A DNA stretch of 45,701 nt, from NCBI GenBank assembly GCA_903866395.1, contig CAIPNM010000213.1, forward strand, positions 1 through 45,701, given 5' to 3'. The position numbers were made by a program, and so were the translations under genes. This DNA comes from an uncultured bacterium. Lineage in GTDB: Bacteria; Pseudomonadota; Gammaproteobacteria; Burkholderiales; Burkholderiaceae_E. This document shows positions 16,173-25,399 of the stretch, piece by piece (position 1 is the stretch's first letter; each line of letters opens with the position of its first letter). The notes under the pieces are model-generated. The model was not told the DNA's origin and made no database searches. It saw only the letters and a program-made list of their open reading frames with translations.

Positions 16173-17288
16173 TCAGCGGCTGCGGATCCCGAACATGAGG
16201 CCGCGTGCGATCGTGTGCCGGATGGGTGCGCAGAAATCGATCAGAGTGAGCGCGGCCGCGTGCACCGGCTTCAATAAATCCGGGCAAGTGAGCGTAGCAA
16301 GCAGATCGGTGGTCGCGACCAGCGTCTCGCGATCACGGCGACGATGGCTCTCAAACCGGTCTAGCGTAGCCGCGAGCGGTCCGGCCTGCGCCCGCCAATC
16401 GCCGAGCGCACGCGCCAGCACCGCGGCATCGCGCAGACCCAGATTGAGACCCTGACCAGCCACCGGATGCAACGCCTGCGCCGCATTGCCAATCGCGACC
16501 TGATCGGTTGCTGGTCGCAGCGGCCCGATGCGGCGCGTGACAGCACTGACGTGACGGGTGCTGTGCAGCGTGATGCGACCGAGTCCGGGACCGAACGTCT
16601 GAAAGAGCGCACTGCCAAACGCTGTCTCGGACAGTTCTGCCCTTGCCCGACATTGCGGCTCGGGCGCGCACCAGACCAACGCGCGTCGGCGCGGCTCGGG
16701 CAAGGGCAGCAGAGCGAGTGGCCCTTCGTTCGTAAACCGCTCATAAGCCCAGCCGGGACATTCGCGCTCCACCTCCACCTCTGCAAGGAGCGCCATCTGC
16801 TCGAACTCGCGTGTCCGTTGCCCGGTTCGCTGCTCGGTCTCGCCATCTGCGATCACGGTGAGCAGGGACTGTTCGCCGGAAGCGGTCTGATTGTGAGGCG
16901 GCCTCGCGAGGGGTGCGTGCAACGCGATCGCTTCGCGTAGCAGCCGATGGAGCGTGCCATAGCGAAACACCGCGCCGAGCAAGGGCGTGCCCAGTTCGGT
17001 CGCACGGATTCGCGTGCCACCCGAGGCGCGCGCGCGGCTGACATCAACCACCGTGATCGGTGCAGCCAGACCGGGCGATTCAAGGAGCGCATTGGGAGCG
17101 CATTGCGGCACCACTCGACCGAGCGTCTGGAGACTGCCGAGCGATACGGCGAGGGCCCGCGATCCCAGCCAATCGGGCAGGTCGGCGTCAATCGGATCAA
17201 CGATCAGCGCCTGGCGATCAATGCCTTCACGTTCAAGAAGCAGCCGGAGCGTGAGCGCGACCGGTCCGCGTCCTTCGATACGGATCAT
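16173..17288 (-). CDS. UbiH/VisC-type FAD-dependent monooxygenase
   Basis: A 371-residue flavoprotein hydroxylase of the UbiH/UbiF/VisC family. The best evidence is the second FAD motif GNAAQALHPVAGQGLNLGLRD and the AYERFTNEGPLALLPLPEP substrate-domain stretch. The N-terminal dinucleotide-binding motif is degenerate, GRGPVALTLR instead of GxGxxG, and no second Gly-rich residue is seen. It probably hydroxylates the ubiquinone ring precursor. It sits seven bases after pepP, and pepP next to ubiH is a known conserved pairing. Which ring position it acts on cannot be decided. Confidence 0.85.
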   Translation of the reverse strand: MIRIEGRGPVALTLRLLLEREGIDRQALIVDPIDADLPDWLGSRALAVSLGSLQTLGRVVPQCAPNALLESPGLAAPITVVDVSRARASGGTRIRATELGTPLLGAVFRYGTLHRLLREAIALHAPLARPPHNQTASGEQSLLTVIADGETEQRTGQRTREFEQMALLAEVEVERECPGWAYERFTNEGPLALLPLPEPRRRALVWCAPEPQCRARAELSETAFGSALFQTFGPGLGRITLHSTRHVSAVTRRIGPLRPATDQVAIGNAAQALHPVAGQGLNLGLRDAAVLARALGDWRAQAGPLAATLDRFESHRRRDRETLVATTDLLATLTCPDLLKPVHAAALTLIDFCAPIRHTIARGLMFGIRSR

Positions 17289-17294
17289 GGAGGC

Positions 17295-18623
17295 TCAGCC
17301 CCGCATCAACGCTTCAATATCGCTCGCGGCCTTTGGCACCTTAGCGGTGAGAATCTCGCAGCCCGATTCGGTGACGAGCGCATCGTCCTCGATGCGGATG
17401 CCAATGTCATGAAAATGGCGCGGAATGTCGTCAGCGGCGCGAACATAAAGTCCGGGCTCCTCGGTGAGCACCATGCCAGGCCGCAGGATCCGCCAGGGCT
17501 TTTCCGATCCGGTGGCAGGTTCGCCAGGCTCGCGATAATCACCGCAGTCGTGTACATCCATGCCCAGCCAGTGACCGGTGCGGTGCATGTAAAAGCGACG
17601 GTAGGCCCCGGACTCGATCGCTGCATCGAGCGGGCCGCTGATCAGACCGCAGTCAATCAGCCCCTGGGCGAGTACTTTCACAGCGGCGTTGTGCGGATCA
17701 ATGAAGCGCATGCCGGGGCGAGTGGCTGCGATCGCCGCCTGCTGGGCCTCGAGCACGATGTCGTAGAGCGTGCGCTGGGCGCCACTGAAACGCCCGGATA
17801 CCGGGAAGGTACGGGTGATGTCGCTTGCGTAGCCATCGAGCTCGCAGCCGGCATCGATCAGCAGCAATTCGCCCTCGGTCAGACGGGCATCGTTGGCGCG
17901 GTAGTGAAGCACGCAGGCGTGACGACCGCTTGCCACAATCGAACCGTAAGCGGGCGCCTTCGACCCCCCCATACGGAATTCATGTTCGAGTTCGGCTTCG
18001 ATTTCGAATTCGAATCGGCCTGGGCGGCTTGCTCGCATGGCGCGCACATGGGCGGCTGCCGAAATATCGGCCGCGCGCCGCATGATGTCGATCTCGTGCG
18101 AGTCCTTGATCAGCCGCATGTCGTCGATGAGCGATCGAATTTCAAACACCTGGCCGGGCGCGCTCACGCCCGCGCGCGCCTGCCCGCGGACCGAATTCAG
18201 CCAGCGGGCGACGCGGGCATCATGGGCGCTGTCCGCGCCAATGGCGGTGAAGATCGCTGGCCGGTCGGCGAGTAGCCGCGGCAGTTCCTCGTCGAGCTTG
18301 TCGATGCTGAGCGCGTGGTCGAAGCCGAATTTTTCGCGCGCGAGCTGAGGGCCAAACCGGTAGCCATCCCAGATTTCACGCTCTTCGTTTTTGTCTCGGC
18401 AGAAAAGCCGTGATTCTGCGCCGCTGCCATCGACGCTTAGCACCAGCACAGCCTCGGGTTCGGTAAAACCGGTGAGGTAATAAAAGTAGCTGTCCCAGCG
18501 ATAGGGATAGTGCGCGTCGCGATTTCGGATCACTTCAGGCGCGGTGGCAATGACCGCAACGCCTCCCCCGCGCTCGCGGATCAGTTGGGCCAGACGCTGA
18601 CGACGGTCGTGATAGGGCTGCAT
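17295..18623 (-). CDS. pepP: Xaa-Pro aminopeptidase (aminopeptidase P)
   Basis: A 442-residue protein with the N-terminal AMP_N domain (YRWDSYFYYLTGFTEPEA) and a C-terminal pita-bread metallopeptidase domain. Metal ligands are visible in LLIDAGCELDGYASDITRTF (two Asp), HRTGHWLGMDVHD (His), TEEPGLY (Glu) and GIRIEDD (Glu). It removes the N-terminal residue when proline follows. Length matches E. coli PepP. Confidence 0.97.
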   Translation of the reverse strand: MQPYHDRRQRLAQLIRERGGGVAVIATAPEVIRNRDAHYPYRWDSYFYYLTGFTEPEAVLVLSVDGSGAESRLFCRDKNEEREIWDGYRFGPQLAREKFGFDHALSIDKLDEELPRLLADRPAIFTAIGADSAHDARVARWLNSVRGQARAGVSAPGQVFEIRSLIDDMRLIKDSHEIDIMRRAADISAAAHVRAMRASRPGRFEFEIEAELEHEFRMGGSKAPAYGSIVASGRHACVLHYRANDARLTEGELLLIDAGCELDGYASDITRTFPVSGRFSGAQRTLYDIVLEAQQAAIAATRPGMRFIDPHNAAVKVLAQGLIDCGLISGPLDAAIESGAYRRFYMHRTGHWLGMDVHDCGDYREPGEPATGSEKPWRILRPGMVLTEEPGLYVRAADDIPRHFHDIGIRIEDDALVTESGCEILTAKVPKAASDIEALMRG

Positions 18624-18634
18624 GGTGGGCTCGA

Positions 18635-19354
18635 TCAGGAGGGGAAACGGTGTCTGGCCGCGGGGTCGGCGACGCCACCCCGCAATTCTGCATCGAGTTG
18701 CGCAAGGCGTGCCGGGGTGCCCACGTCGGTCCAGATGCCGTCAAAGCGCTCGGCGCCGATCAGGCCGCGCCCGGCCGCATCGCGTAGAAGCGGGCCCAGC
18801 TTGGCGGCTTCGCCATCGGGCAATGACTCGAAGAGCGAAGGATGATAGACACCGATTCCGCTGAAGGTGAGTCGCTTTGATGAGCCCAGGCCGAGGAGCC
18901 CCGAGTCGAGCGTGAAGTCCCCCTCGGGGTGATGGTCAGGATTGGGAACCAGCACGCACCAGCCGATGAGCCCGCCCGCGCTCATCTGACGGGCGATGGT
19001 GCGCGCCCGCGTAACCGGCCAGCGCGTAAAGACATCGCCATTGACCACCAGAAAAGGATGCTCTCCCAGGAGCCCCAGCGCTCTGCGGATTCCACCAGCT
19101 GTCTCAAGTGCCGGATGCTCGGGTGAATACGAGACCGACAGACCCCAGCGGGATCCGCTCCCCACCCAGTCACACAACACGTCACCGCAGTGCGCGTGGT
19201 TGATGACCACTTCGGTGAAGCCGGCCTCGGCGAGCGCCTGCAGATGCCAGCCCAGTAGCGGCTGCCCACCGGCGACCAGCATGGGTTTGGGGCACTGATC
19301 GGTGAGCGGACGCATCCGCTCGCCGCGGCCCGCTGCCAGAATCATTGCGCGCAT
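18635..19354 (-). CDS. murU: N-acetylmuramate alpha-1-phosphate uridylyltransferase MurU
   Basis: A 239-residue nucleotidyltransferase from the ATG at 19354, opening with the sugar-nucleotide pyrophosphorylase signature MILAAGRGERMRPLTDQCPK. Later VNGDVF carries the metal-binding Asp. With AmgK it forms the cell-wall recycling route described in Pseudomonas putida: MurNAc to MurNAc-1-phosphate to UDP-MurNAc, by-passing de novo synthesis and fosfomycin action. Upstream in-frame sequence overlaps amgK and is not used. 26 bases separate it from amgK. Confidence 0.92.
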   Translation of the reverse strand: MRAMILAAGRGERMRPLTDQCPKPMLVAGGQPLLGWHLQALAEAGFTEVVINHAHCGDVLCDWVGSGSRWGLSVSYSPEHPALETAGGIRRALGLLGEHPFLVVNGDVFTRWPVTRARTIARQMSAGGLIGWCVLVPNPDHHPEGDFTLDSGLLGLGSSKRLTFSGIGVYHPSLFESLPDGEAAKLGPLLRDAAGRGLIGAERFDGIWTDVGTPARLAQLDAELRGGVADPAARHRFPS

Positions 19355-19380
19355 GGGAAGCAGGCCCCGCTTACCAGGGC

Positions 19381-20418
19381 TCAGAAGGTGTAACCCGATT
19401 GGGCCGGCGCGAGGCTCTCGACTGCCTCGAGCACCTGCACCAGACCGGAGAGCGCCTGATAGCGACGAGCGGCTGCGAGCGCATAGCCCAACACCCGAGG
19501 CAAGTCGGCAAGGTAACGCGACTTGCCATCGCGGTGCTGAAGTCTGGCGAAGATTCCAAGCACTTTCAGCTGCCGCTGCAAGCCCATCCATTCGAAATCG
19601 CGGTAGAAGCTGCCGAAGTCGTCGGCCACCGGTAGCCTCGCTTTGCGCGCGGCCTCCCAATACCGGATTGCCCAGTCGATCTGACGCTCTTCGGGCCAGT
19701 CAATGTAGGCATCCCGCAGCACGGATACCAAGTCGTAGGTGATGGGGCCGTACACGGCATCTTGAAAATCGAGCACACCCGGGTTGCGCTCGGCATCAAT
19801 TTTCATCAGGTTGCGGCAGTGCCAGTCGCGGTGAACATAGACGCGGGGCTGGGCCAATGCCGCGTTCGCGAGCAGGTCAAAGGCTTGGTTCAGCAGTTCT
19901 TTGTTTAGGTCGGAGAGCACCACGCCCTTGTGGCGCGCGACATACCAGTCGGGATAGAGCTGCATTTCGCGATCAAGCAGCGCCCGATCGTAGTCGGGAA
20001 ACACCCCGGGTCGGCTGGCGAGCTGCAGTTTAACGAGCGCGGCTGCCGCGTCCTGGTAGAGGCCGTTGGCCGATTCGATATCGAGGCAAGACAGGTACGT
20101 GTCATGGCCCAGATCTTTGAGCAGCAGCAGGCCCGAGTCGAGATCAGCATCGATGACCGCAGGCACGCTTAGGCCAGCCTCGCGCAGGACGGCCGCGACG
20201 TGCAGGAAAGGTCGGCAATCTTCGCGAGCGGGGGGGGCGTCCATCACAATCAGACTGCCGCCTTGCACCGCCGGAGAATCGATCCGGAAATAACGCCGGA
20301 AGCTGGCATCGTCGGACGCGGGGCGCAGGCTATCGAGCTGCAGACTCAGACGATCGGCGCGCTGTGTGAGCCAGCGTTGCAGAAGCGGTAGACGCGGGTC
20401 AGAGGCGGGCGAGGTCAT
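19381..20418 (-). CDS. amgK: Anomeric N-acetylmuramate/N-acetylglucosamine kinase AmgK
   Basis: A 345-residue aminoglycoside-phosphotransferase-fold kinase. Motifs are DASFRRYFRI in the N-lobe, the catalytic loop VHRDWHCRNLM and the metal-binding LDFQDAVYGP. It phosphorylates MurNAc at the anomeric carbon for MurU, encoded next. It is divergent from lptD, an arrangement also known in pseudomonads. Confidence 0.92.
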   Translation of the reverse strand: MTSPASDPRLPLLQRWLTQRADRLSLQLDSLRPASDDASFRRYFRIDSPAVQGGSLIVMDAPPAREDCRPFLHVAAVLREAGLSVPAVIDADLDSGLLLLKDLGHDTYLSCLDIESANGLYQDAAAALVKLQLASRPGVFPDYDRALLDREMQLYPDWYVARHKGVVLSDLNKELLNQAFDLLANAALAQPRVYVHRDWHCRNLMKIDAERNPGVLDFQDAVYGPITYDLVSVLRDAYIDWPEERQIDWAIRYWEAARKARLPVADDFGSFYRDFEWMGLQRQLKVLGIFARLQHRDGKSRYLADLPRVLGYALAAARRYQALSGLVQVLEAVESLAPAQSGYTF

Positions 20419-20453
20419 GTAAAGGTGTCGGCGCGCAGGAGGAGGGGTGATCC

Positions 20454-20462
20454 CTATAATAG
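20454..20462. promoter_or_regulatory. Promoter core between amgK and lptD
   Basis: CTATAATAG in the 137-base divergent gap. On the plus strand it contains TATAAT (20455-20460), a perfect -10 box about 100 bases before lptD; on the minus strand it reads TATTAT, 38 bases before amgK. No good -35 box was found for either direction, so direction and activity are uncertain. Confidence 0.45.
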
Positions 20463-20555
20463 TCGATTGACTCTGACCGCCCGCTGTCGCTCAGGTCTGC
20501 CCGGGCCAACCCGGTGCCGTGCCGCCAGCGCAAGCGCCTCAACCCTCGACCCGGC

Positions 20556-22844
20556 ATGCCCCCGATGAACCGTCGCCCGCCAAGTCTGTTGTCCGCCCTC
20601 ACGGCGGCGGGGCTGCTGGGCTTTGTCATGACGCATGGGGTCGCGCAACCGGCGGGGCCTGGGTTTGTGCTGAAGCTCGATGGCACGCTCACCGAGGCCC
20701 GCACGCCTTCGCAGGCGCTCCCTGCCTATGCTCGCGCCTGGGTAGTAGAGGGGCGGCCTGAGGAGCAGACCACGCTCATCGGCGATGCGGAGGTGCGCCG
20801 CGCAGGCAGCGTCATTCGCGGTGATCGAATCACCTACACCTCGTCGACCGACGAACTGGTGGCAACCGGCAATGTCCGCGTGACACGCGACGGCAATGTA
20901 TTCACCGGCCCCGCCCTGCAGTTGCGGGTGGATGCCAACGAGGGAACCTTCACCAGCCCCGATTACTACCTCGCGCTTCAGGGGGGCGGGCGCGGGCATG
21001 CTGAGCGAATTGATTTTCTGGGACCCGGGCGTGCGCTTGCCTCGCGCGCCACGTTCACCACCTGTGGCCCCGAGACACCTGACTGGCAAATCTCAAGCCG
21101 CTCGCTCTTCATCGATCAGGATGACGACCGAGGGGTGAGCCGGAGCGCTCTGTTGTCGTTCAAGGGAGCGCCGCTACTCGCTTCCCCTTATTTCGCGTTT
21201 TCGTTAGGTAACGAGCGTAAATCGGGATTTCTCGCTCCCTCCTTTGGCATCACTTCGCGCAGCGGCGTCGACCTGATGGTGCCCTGGTACTGGAATATCT
21301 CGCATAACACCGATGCCACCCTCTATCCCCGGGTCAGCACCCGCCGCGGCATGCAACTGGGCGGTGAAATTCGCTATCTGAGGGATAACTTCGCTGGGGA
21401 AACCCGCTTTGAGGCCAACCCCTATGACCAGGAGGCGGGCAGTTCGCGTCATTTCTGGCACACCCGGCAGAGCTTCAGCAATCTGGGTGGCTGGGGCGGT
21501 GGCTGGGACATGCGGGGCGTGTCGGATGATCGCTACTTTGTCGATTACTCGCGTTCGATCGTGACCAGTGCAGACCGGGTGCTGCCCAGAACGGTGAGTT
21601 TTGGCCGCGGCTTGAGCGAAGACTGGTCGATGACGGTACTGGTTCAGAAGTTCCAGTCGATTCTGGACGCAAGGCCAGGTCCTTACGAACGCGAGCCGCA
21701 GGTGGTGACCCGTTGGCTGGCTCGCGATCGAGGCGGGTTCGACATGAACAGTACGTTCGACGTGACCCAATTCGTCTCGCCGGATGCCATTCGCCCGTCG
21801 GGCACCCGAATGGTGGCTAACCCCTCAGTGTCCTGGCCGATTCGCCGTCCGGGATGGTTTGCTGTGCCGAAGGCGAATGTGCACGCAACCAGCTACCAGG
21901 TGAACACCGCGCTGGGTACCGACTATGGGCTCCAGCGTGTGGTGCCCACGCTGTCGTTCGATTCCGGGATGGTGTTTGAGCGGCCGTATACCTATGCGGG
22001 GCGCGACATCACGCAAACGCTCGAACCTCGCCTCTTCTATGTGCGCACCCCCTTTCGCGATCAGAGCGTGTTTCCGGTTTTCGATACTGCACCGGCCGAT
22101 TTCAATTTCGCCCAGCTGTTCTCGGACAACACCTTTATTGGAAACGATCGGATTGCTGATGTGAATCAGCTCACTGCCGCTGCAGTGTCGCGGCTGATCG
22201 ATCCTCAGACCGGCGTCGAAGGGCTGCGGTTCGCAACCGGTTTTCGCAGCTATTTTTCGGATCAGCAGGTATCGATTCCTGGTGTGGCGCCGCGTACTGA
22301 TCGACGCTCCGACCTGCTGGTGGCCGCGGCGGGGCCGCTCGGGTCACACTGGTCCATCGATACTGGCCTCCAATACAGCATGGCCACCACGGTGTTGCCG
22401 CGGTTTAGCGTGGTGGGCCGTTATCTTCCCCCGGATGGTCGGGTGCTGAATGCGGGCGTGCGATACCGTCGGGACCAACTCGGGCAAGTTGACGTCTCCA
22501 CCCGATGGCCCATTGTCGATGGCTGGAGTTCCCTGGTTCGGCTCAACTACTCTTTCCTGTCCGAGGGCTATGACCCGGTGAGCCGGGTGGAGAACACCCG
22601 AGGGTTCGTCGAATCGCTCATGGGCTTCGAATACACGGCATCATGCTGGGCGCTGCGCGTTTTAACCCAGCAGTTCCGAACGGCGGCCAATGCCAGCACG
22701 ACAGCGTTTTTCCTTCAGCTCGAGTTGAATGGCCTTGGCACGATCGGGCAGAATCCGTTTCTCGTGCTGCAGCGGAACATTCCCGGATACCGCTTGCCTC
22801 AGGGCACTTTGGAACCGGGCTCTCGTTATTTCGGCTACGAATGA
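20556..22844 (+). CDS. lptD: LPS-assembly protein LptD
   Basis: A 762-residue outer-membrane protein that with LptE inserts lipopolysaccharide into the outer leaflet. A signal peptide (ending near VAQPA) is followed by an LptA-like beta-jellyroll (about 40-165; IGDAEVRRAG, ATGNVRVTRDG) and a large beta-barrel ending in YFGYE with a terminal aromatic pattern. Only two cysteines are present, Cys170 (FTTCGPETPDW) and Cys697 (ASCWALRV), enough for one long-range disulfide against two in E. coli. Starts at ATG 20556 or 20565 are both possible. Confidence 0.95.
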   Translation: MPPMNRRPPSLLSALTAAGLLGFVMTHGVAQPAGPGFVLKLDGTLTEARTPSQALPAYARAWVVEGRPEEQTTLIGDAEVRRAGSVIRGDRITYTSSTDELVATGNVRVTRDGNVFTGPALQLRVDANEGTFTSPDYYLALQGGGRGHAERIDFLGPGRALASRATFTTCGPETPDWQISSRSLFIDQDDDRGVSRSALLSFKGAPLLASPYFAFSLGNERKSGFLAPSFGITSRSGVDLMVPWYWNISHNTDATLYPRVSTRRGMQLGGEIRYLRDNFAGETRFEANPYDQEAGSSRHFWHTRQSFSNLGGWGGGWDMRGVSDDRYFVDYSRSIVTSADRVLPRTVSFGRGLSEDWSMTVLVQKFQSILDARPGPYEREPQVVTRWLARDRGGFDMNSTFDVTQFVSPDAIRPSGTRMVANPSVSWPIRRPGWFAVPKANVHATSYQVNTALGTDYGLQRVVPTLSFDSGMVFERPYTYAGRDITQTLEPRLFYVRTPFRDQSVFPVFDTAPADFNFAQLFSDNTFIGNDRIADVNQLTAAAVSRLIDPQTGVEGLRFATGFRSYFSDQQVSIPGVAPRTDRRSDLLVAAAGPLGSHWSIDTGLQYSMATTVLPRFSVVGRYLPPDGRVLNAGVRYRRDQLGQVDVSTRWPIVDGWSSLVRLNYSFLSEGYDPVSRVENTRGFVESLMGFEYTASCWALRVLTQQFRTAANASTTAFFLQLELNGLGTIGQNPFLVLQRNIPGYRLPQGTLEPGSRYFGYE

Positions 22845-22855
22845 TGGATGGGGCT

Positions 22856-24181
22856 ATGCTGAATCGTCCGCGGATCGGTTTAATTGCGCTGTTGCTTGCG
22901 TGTGTCTGCGGGCTCTCCTCAGCTCAGACAACCCGCCTGCAAAACCTGAATTCGCTCGACTCGGTGGTGGCGGTGGTCAACGCTGAGGTCATCACCCGGC
23001 AGGAGCTTTCGAGGCAGGTCGACCTCGTTCGCCGTCAGCTGGAGAGCCGAAAGATCGAGGTTCCCCCTGCCGACGTGCTCGCCTCGCAGGTGCTCGAGCG
23101 CATGATTCTTGATCGTGCCCAGCTGCAGACAGCGCGGGATGGCGGAATCCGTGTCGATGACGCGCAACTCGAACGGGCCATCAGCGGTATTGCGAGCGAG
23201 CGCGGTTTGTCGGTGGCCGATTTTCGCAGTCTGGTCGAGCGTGAGGGCATTGCATGGGAGCGTTTACGCCGCGACATTCGTCAGGAAATGATCCAGGGAC
23301 GATTACGTGAGCGTGAGGTGGGTAGCCGCGTTCAGATCAGTGATGCCGATGTGGATGCCTTCATCGCCGAGCGCGAGCGGCTTGCCAGCGAGAACGCCGA
23401 ATTCGAGCTGGCCCAGATCCTGGTGCGGGTCGCTGAAGGAGCCTCGAGCGACGACATTCAAAGGCGCCGCGCGCGGGCCGAGGAAGTGCTCTCGGCGGTC
23501 TCGCGTCCCGGTAGTGATTTCTCGGCGCTCGCTGCGTCCTATTCCGATGCAGGAGACGCCATGACCGGCGGGTCGCTTGGCTGGCGCAGCGTCGATCGCC
23601 TACCGCAGATTTTTGTCGAGGCGGTGAAGTCGCTTCAGCCAGGTGGCGCCACGATCGTTCGAAGCCCCAACGGTTTTCATGTACTCAAGCTGGTCGGCAA
23701 GCGCGCGGTGTCGGGGTTGGGGTCGGGTGATGCCGCGGTCACGCAGACCCGGGTTCGGCACATCCTGCTGAGGGTGAGCGATAACCAAAGCGAAAGCGAG
23801 GCACGACGCCGGATCGACGACCTGCGCGCGTTGGTCGAACGCGGCGCTGACTTTGCCGATCTGGCGCGTCAGAATTCAGCAGATGGCACGGCGGGACGCG
23901 GGGGCGATCTCGGTTGGATTCTGCCGGGCGACACGGTGCCCGAGTTCGAACGCGCGATGAACACGCTCGCACTCGGACAAACCAGTCAGCCGGTTCGAAC
24001 GCCTTTCGGTTTTCACCTCATCCAGGTGCTTGAGCGCCGACAGCAGGCGGCCTCAGGCGAGCGCGCGCGCGCAGTGGCCAAGCAGGCGCTCCGCGAGCAG
24101 CGGGGCGAAGAGGTCTGGCAGGACTGGCTGCGGCAGTTGCGCGACAGCACCTACGTCGAATATCGGCTAGATGAACGCTGA
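22856..24181 (+). CDS. surA: Periplasmic chaperone and peptidyl-prolyl isomerase SurA
   Basis: A 441-residue protein: signal peptide (to about LSSAQ), N-terminal chaperone domain (DSVVAVVNAEVITRQEL), two parvulin PPIase domains (ELAQILVRVAEG and VRHILLRVSD, each ending with GFHVLKL or GFHLIQV), and a C-terminal helix. SurA escorts outer-membrane proteins, LptD among them. ATG 22856 is preferred because GGATGGGG lies just before it; ATG 22841 overlaps the lptD stop (ATGA) and is the alternative. The pdxA gene found after surA in E. coli is absent here. Confidence 0.95.
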   Translation: MLNRPRIGLIALLLACVCGLSSAQTTRLQNLNSLDSVVAVVNAEVITRQELSRQVDLVRRQLESRKIEVPPADVLASQVLERMILDRAQLQTARDGGIRVDDAQLERAISGIASERGLSVADFRSLVEREGIAWERLRRDIRQEMIQGRLREREVGSRVQISDADVDAFIAERERLASENAEFELAQILVRVAEGASSDDIQRRRARAEEVLSAVSRPGSDFSALAASYSDAGDAMTGGSLGWRSVDRLPQIFVEAVKSLQPGGATIVRSPNGFHVLKLVGKRAVSGLGSGDAAVTQTRVRHILLRVSDNQSESEARRRIDDLRALVERGADFADLARQNSADGTAGRGGDLGWILPGDTVPEFERAMNTLALGQTSQPVRTPFGFHLIQVLERRQQAASGERARAVAKQALREQRGEEVWQDWLRQLRDSTYVEYRLDER

Positions 24182-25013
24182 ACGGCGGGCAGGGGCCCGG
24201 CAGCGGCCGCCCAGGGCCGTGGCCGGACATGTTGCTCGCAAACGGTTCGGCCAACATTTTCTGGCTGACCGATCCGTCCTGTCGGCGATCGTTCAGGCGA
24301 TCGCACCCACGGCCTCCGACGGTTTGCTTGAGATCGGCCCTGGGCTCGGCGTGCTCACAACCGAACTGCTCAGGGCCGTGCCACGCCTGGCAGCCGTCGA
24401 GATCGACCGCGACTTGTGTGAACGGCTGCGCCGGCGCTTCGGACCTGAGCGGCTTTGCCTGTTCGAGGCCGACGCGCTGAGCTTCAATCCCGCCGACGCG
24501 GTGGCCGCGCTTGGGGTCACCCCGCTACGCGTGGTGGGTAACCTGCCCTACAACATCTCCAGTCCGCTTCTGGTGGCGCTGGTTGAAGCCCGCCACCTGG
24601 TCCGTGATCAGCATTTTTTGCTACAGAAAGAAGTGGTGGAGCGGATCGCGGCGGCGCCAGGTTCGACCAGCTTTGGTCGCCTGAGCGTCATCCTGCAGGC
24701 GTTCTATGAGGTGGAGCTTCTGTTTGAGGTGCCACCTGAGGCGTTTGATCCGCCGCCTCGGGTCGATTCAGCGGTTCTCAGAATGATCACGCGCAAACGT
24801 CCGCTCACCGAGGATCTGGCTGCACTTCAGGCGGTGCTGACCCCGGCCTTCGCACAGCGGCGAAAAATGCTCCGCTCCACGCTCATTCCATGGCTTCGCG
24901 AGCGTGGGGTGGATGCGCCGAACCTAAATGGTGAGAGCCGCGCCGAGGAAATCAGCGTGGCGCAATACTGCGAGCTCGCTGATCAGCTGCGTTCGATCAA
25001 CTCGATCTTGTAG
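24171..25013 (+). CDS. rsmA: 16S rRNA dimethyladenosine transferase RsmA (KsgA)
   Basis: A 280-residue SAM-dependent enzyme that dimethylates two adenosines in helix 45 of 16S rRNA. Motifs are [23 protein letters not shown] (SAM binding) and [10 protein letters not shown] (catalytic), with [10 protein letters not shown] in the C-terminal part. It starts inside the end of surA (11-base overlap). Its last 31 bases overlap the 3' end of gloA, which runs the other way. Confidence 0.97.
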   Translation: MNAERRAGARQRPPRAVAGHVARKRFGQHFLADRSVLSAIVQAIAPTASDGLLEIGPGLGVLTTELLRAVPRLAAVEIDRDLCERLRRRFGPERLCLFEADALSFNPADAVAALGVTPLRVVGNLPYNISSPLLVALVEARHLVRDQHFLLQKEVVERIAAAPGSTSFGRLSVILQAFYEVELLFEVPPEAFDPPPRVDSAVLRMITRKRPLTEDLAALQAVLTPAFAQRRKMLRSTLIPWLRERGVDAPNLNGESRAEEISVAQYCELADQLRSINSIL

Positions 25014-25366
25014 CCGTCGGGATCCTGCACGAAGGCGATAACCGACGTGCCGCCCTTGACTGGGCCCGCCTCGCGAGTGATCGTGCCGCCGGCGGCGCGA
25101 ATGCGTTCGCAGGCTGCCGCGGCGTTGTCAACAGCGATGGCGATGTGTCCGAACCCGGCGCCCAGGTCGTAGCGATCCACACCATAGTTGTAGGTGAGTT
25201 CGAGTACCGACTCGCTGGTCTCGTCGCCGTAGCCAACGAAGGCAAGCGAATATTTCTGTTCAGGGCGATCCGAGGTGCGCAGCAGCTTCATTCCCATCAG
25301 CTCGGTATAGAAGTGAATGGAGCGTTGAAGGTCGCCAACCCGGATCATGGTGTGCAGGATGCGCAT
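24983..25366 (-). CDS. gloA: Lactoylglutathione lyase (glyoxalase I)
   Basis: A 127-residue glyoxalase I that converts the methylglyoxal-glutathione adduct to S-lactoylglutathione. All four metal ligands match E. coli positions: His5, Glu56, His74, Glu122. Length and opening [10 protein letters not shown] are those of the nickel-type enzymes. The gene ends inside rsmA on the opposite strand. It is the last gene of the long minus-strand block. Confidence 0.96.
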   Translation of the reverse strand: MRILHTMIRVGDLQRSIHFYTELMGMKLLRTSDRPEQKYSLAFVGYGDETSESVLELTYNYGVDRYDLGAGFGHIAIAVDNAAAACERIRAAGGTITREAGPVKGGTSVIAFVQDPDGYKIELIERS

Positions 25367-25399
25367 GGTGAGATGTCCTGAAAGTGATAATCGGCGCGA

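Noticed and set aside
16947-18275. 442-codon plus-strand open frame
   Set aside because: It is antisense to pepP and the monooxygenase gene, both of which have full catalytic motifs; its own translation shows no family.
19355-19660. 102-codon N-terminal extension of the murU frame
   Set aside because: It overlaps the end of amgK in another frame; the nucleotidyltransferase signature begins exactly at the ATG at 19354.
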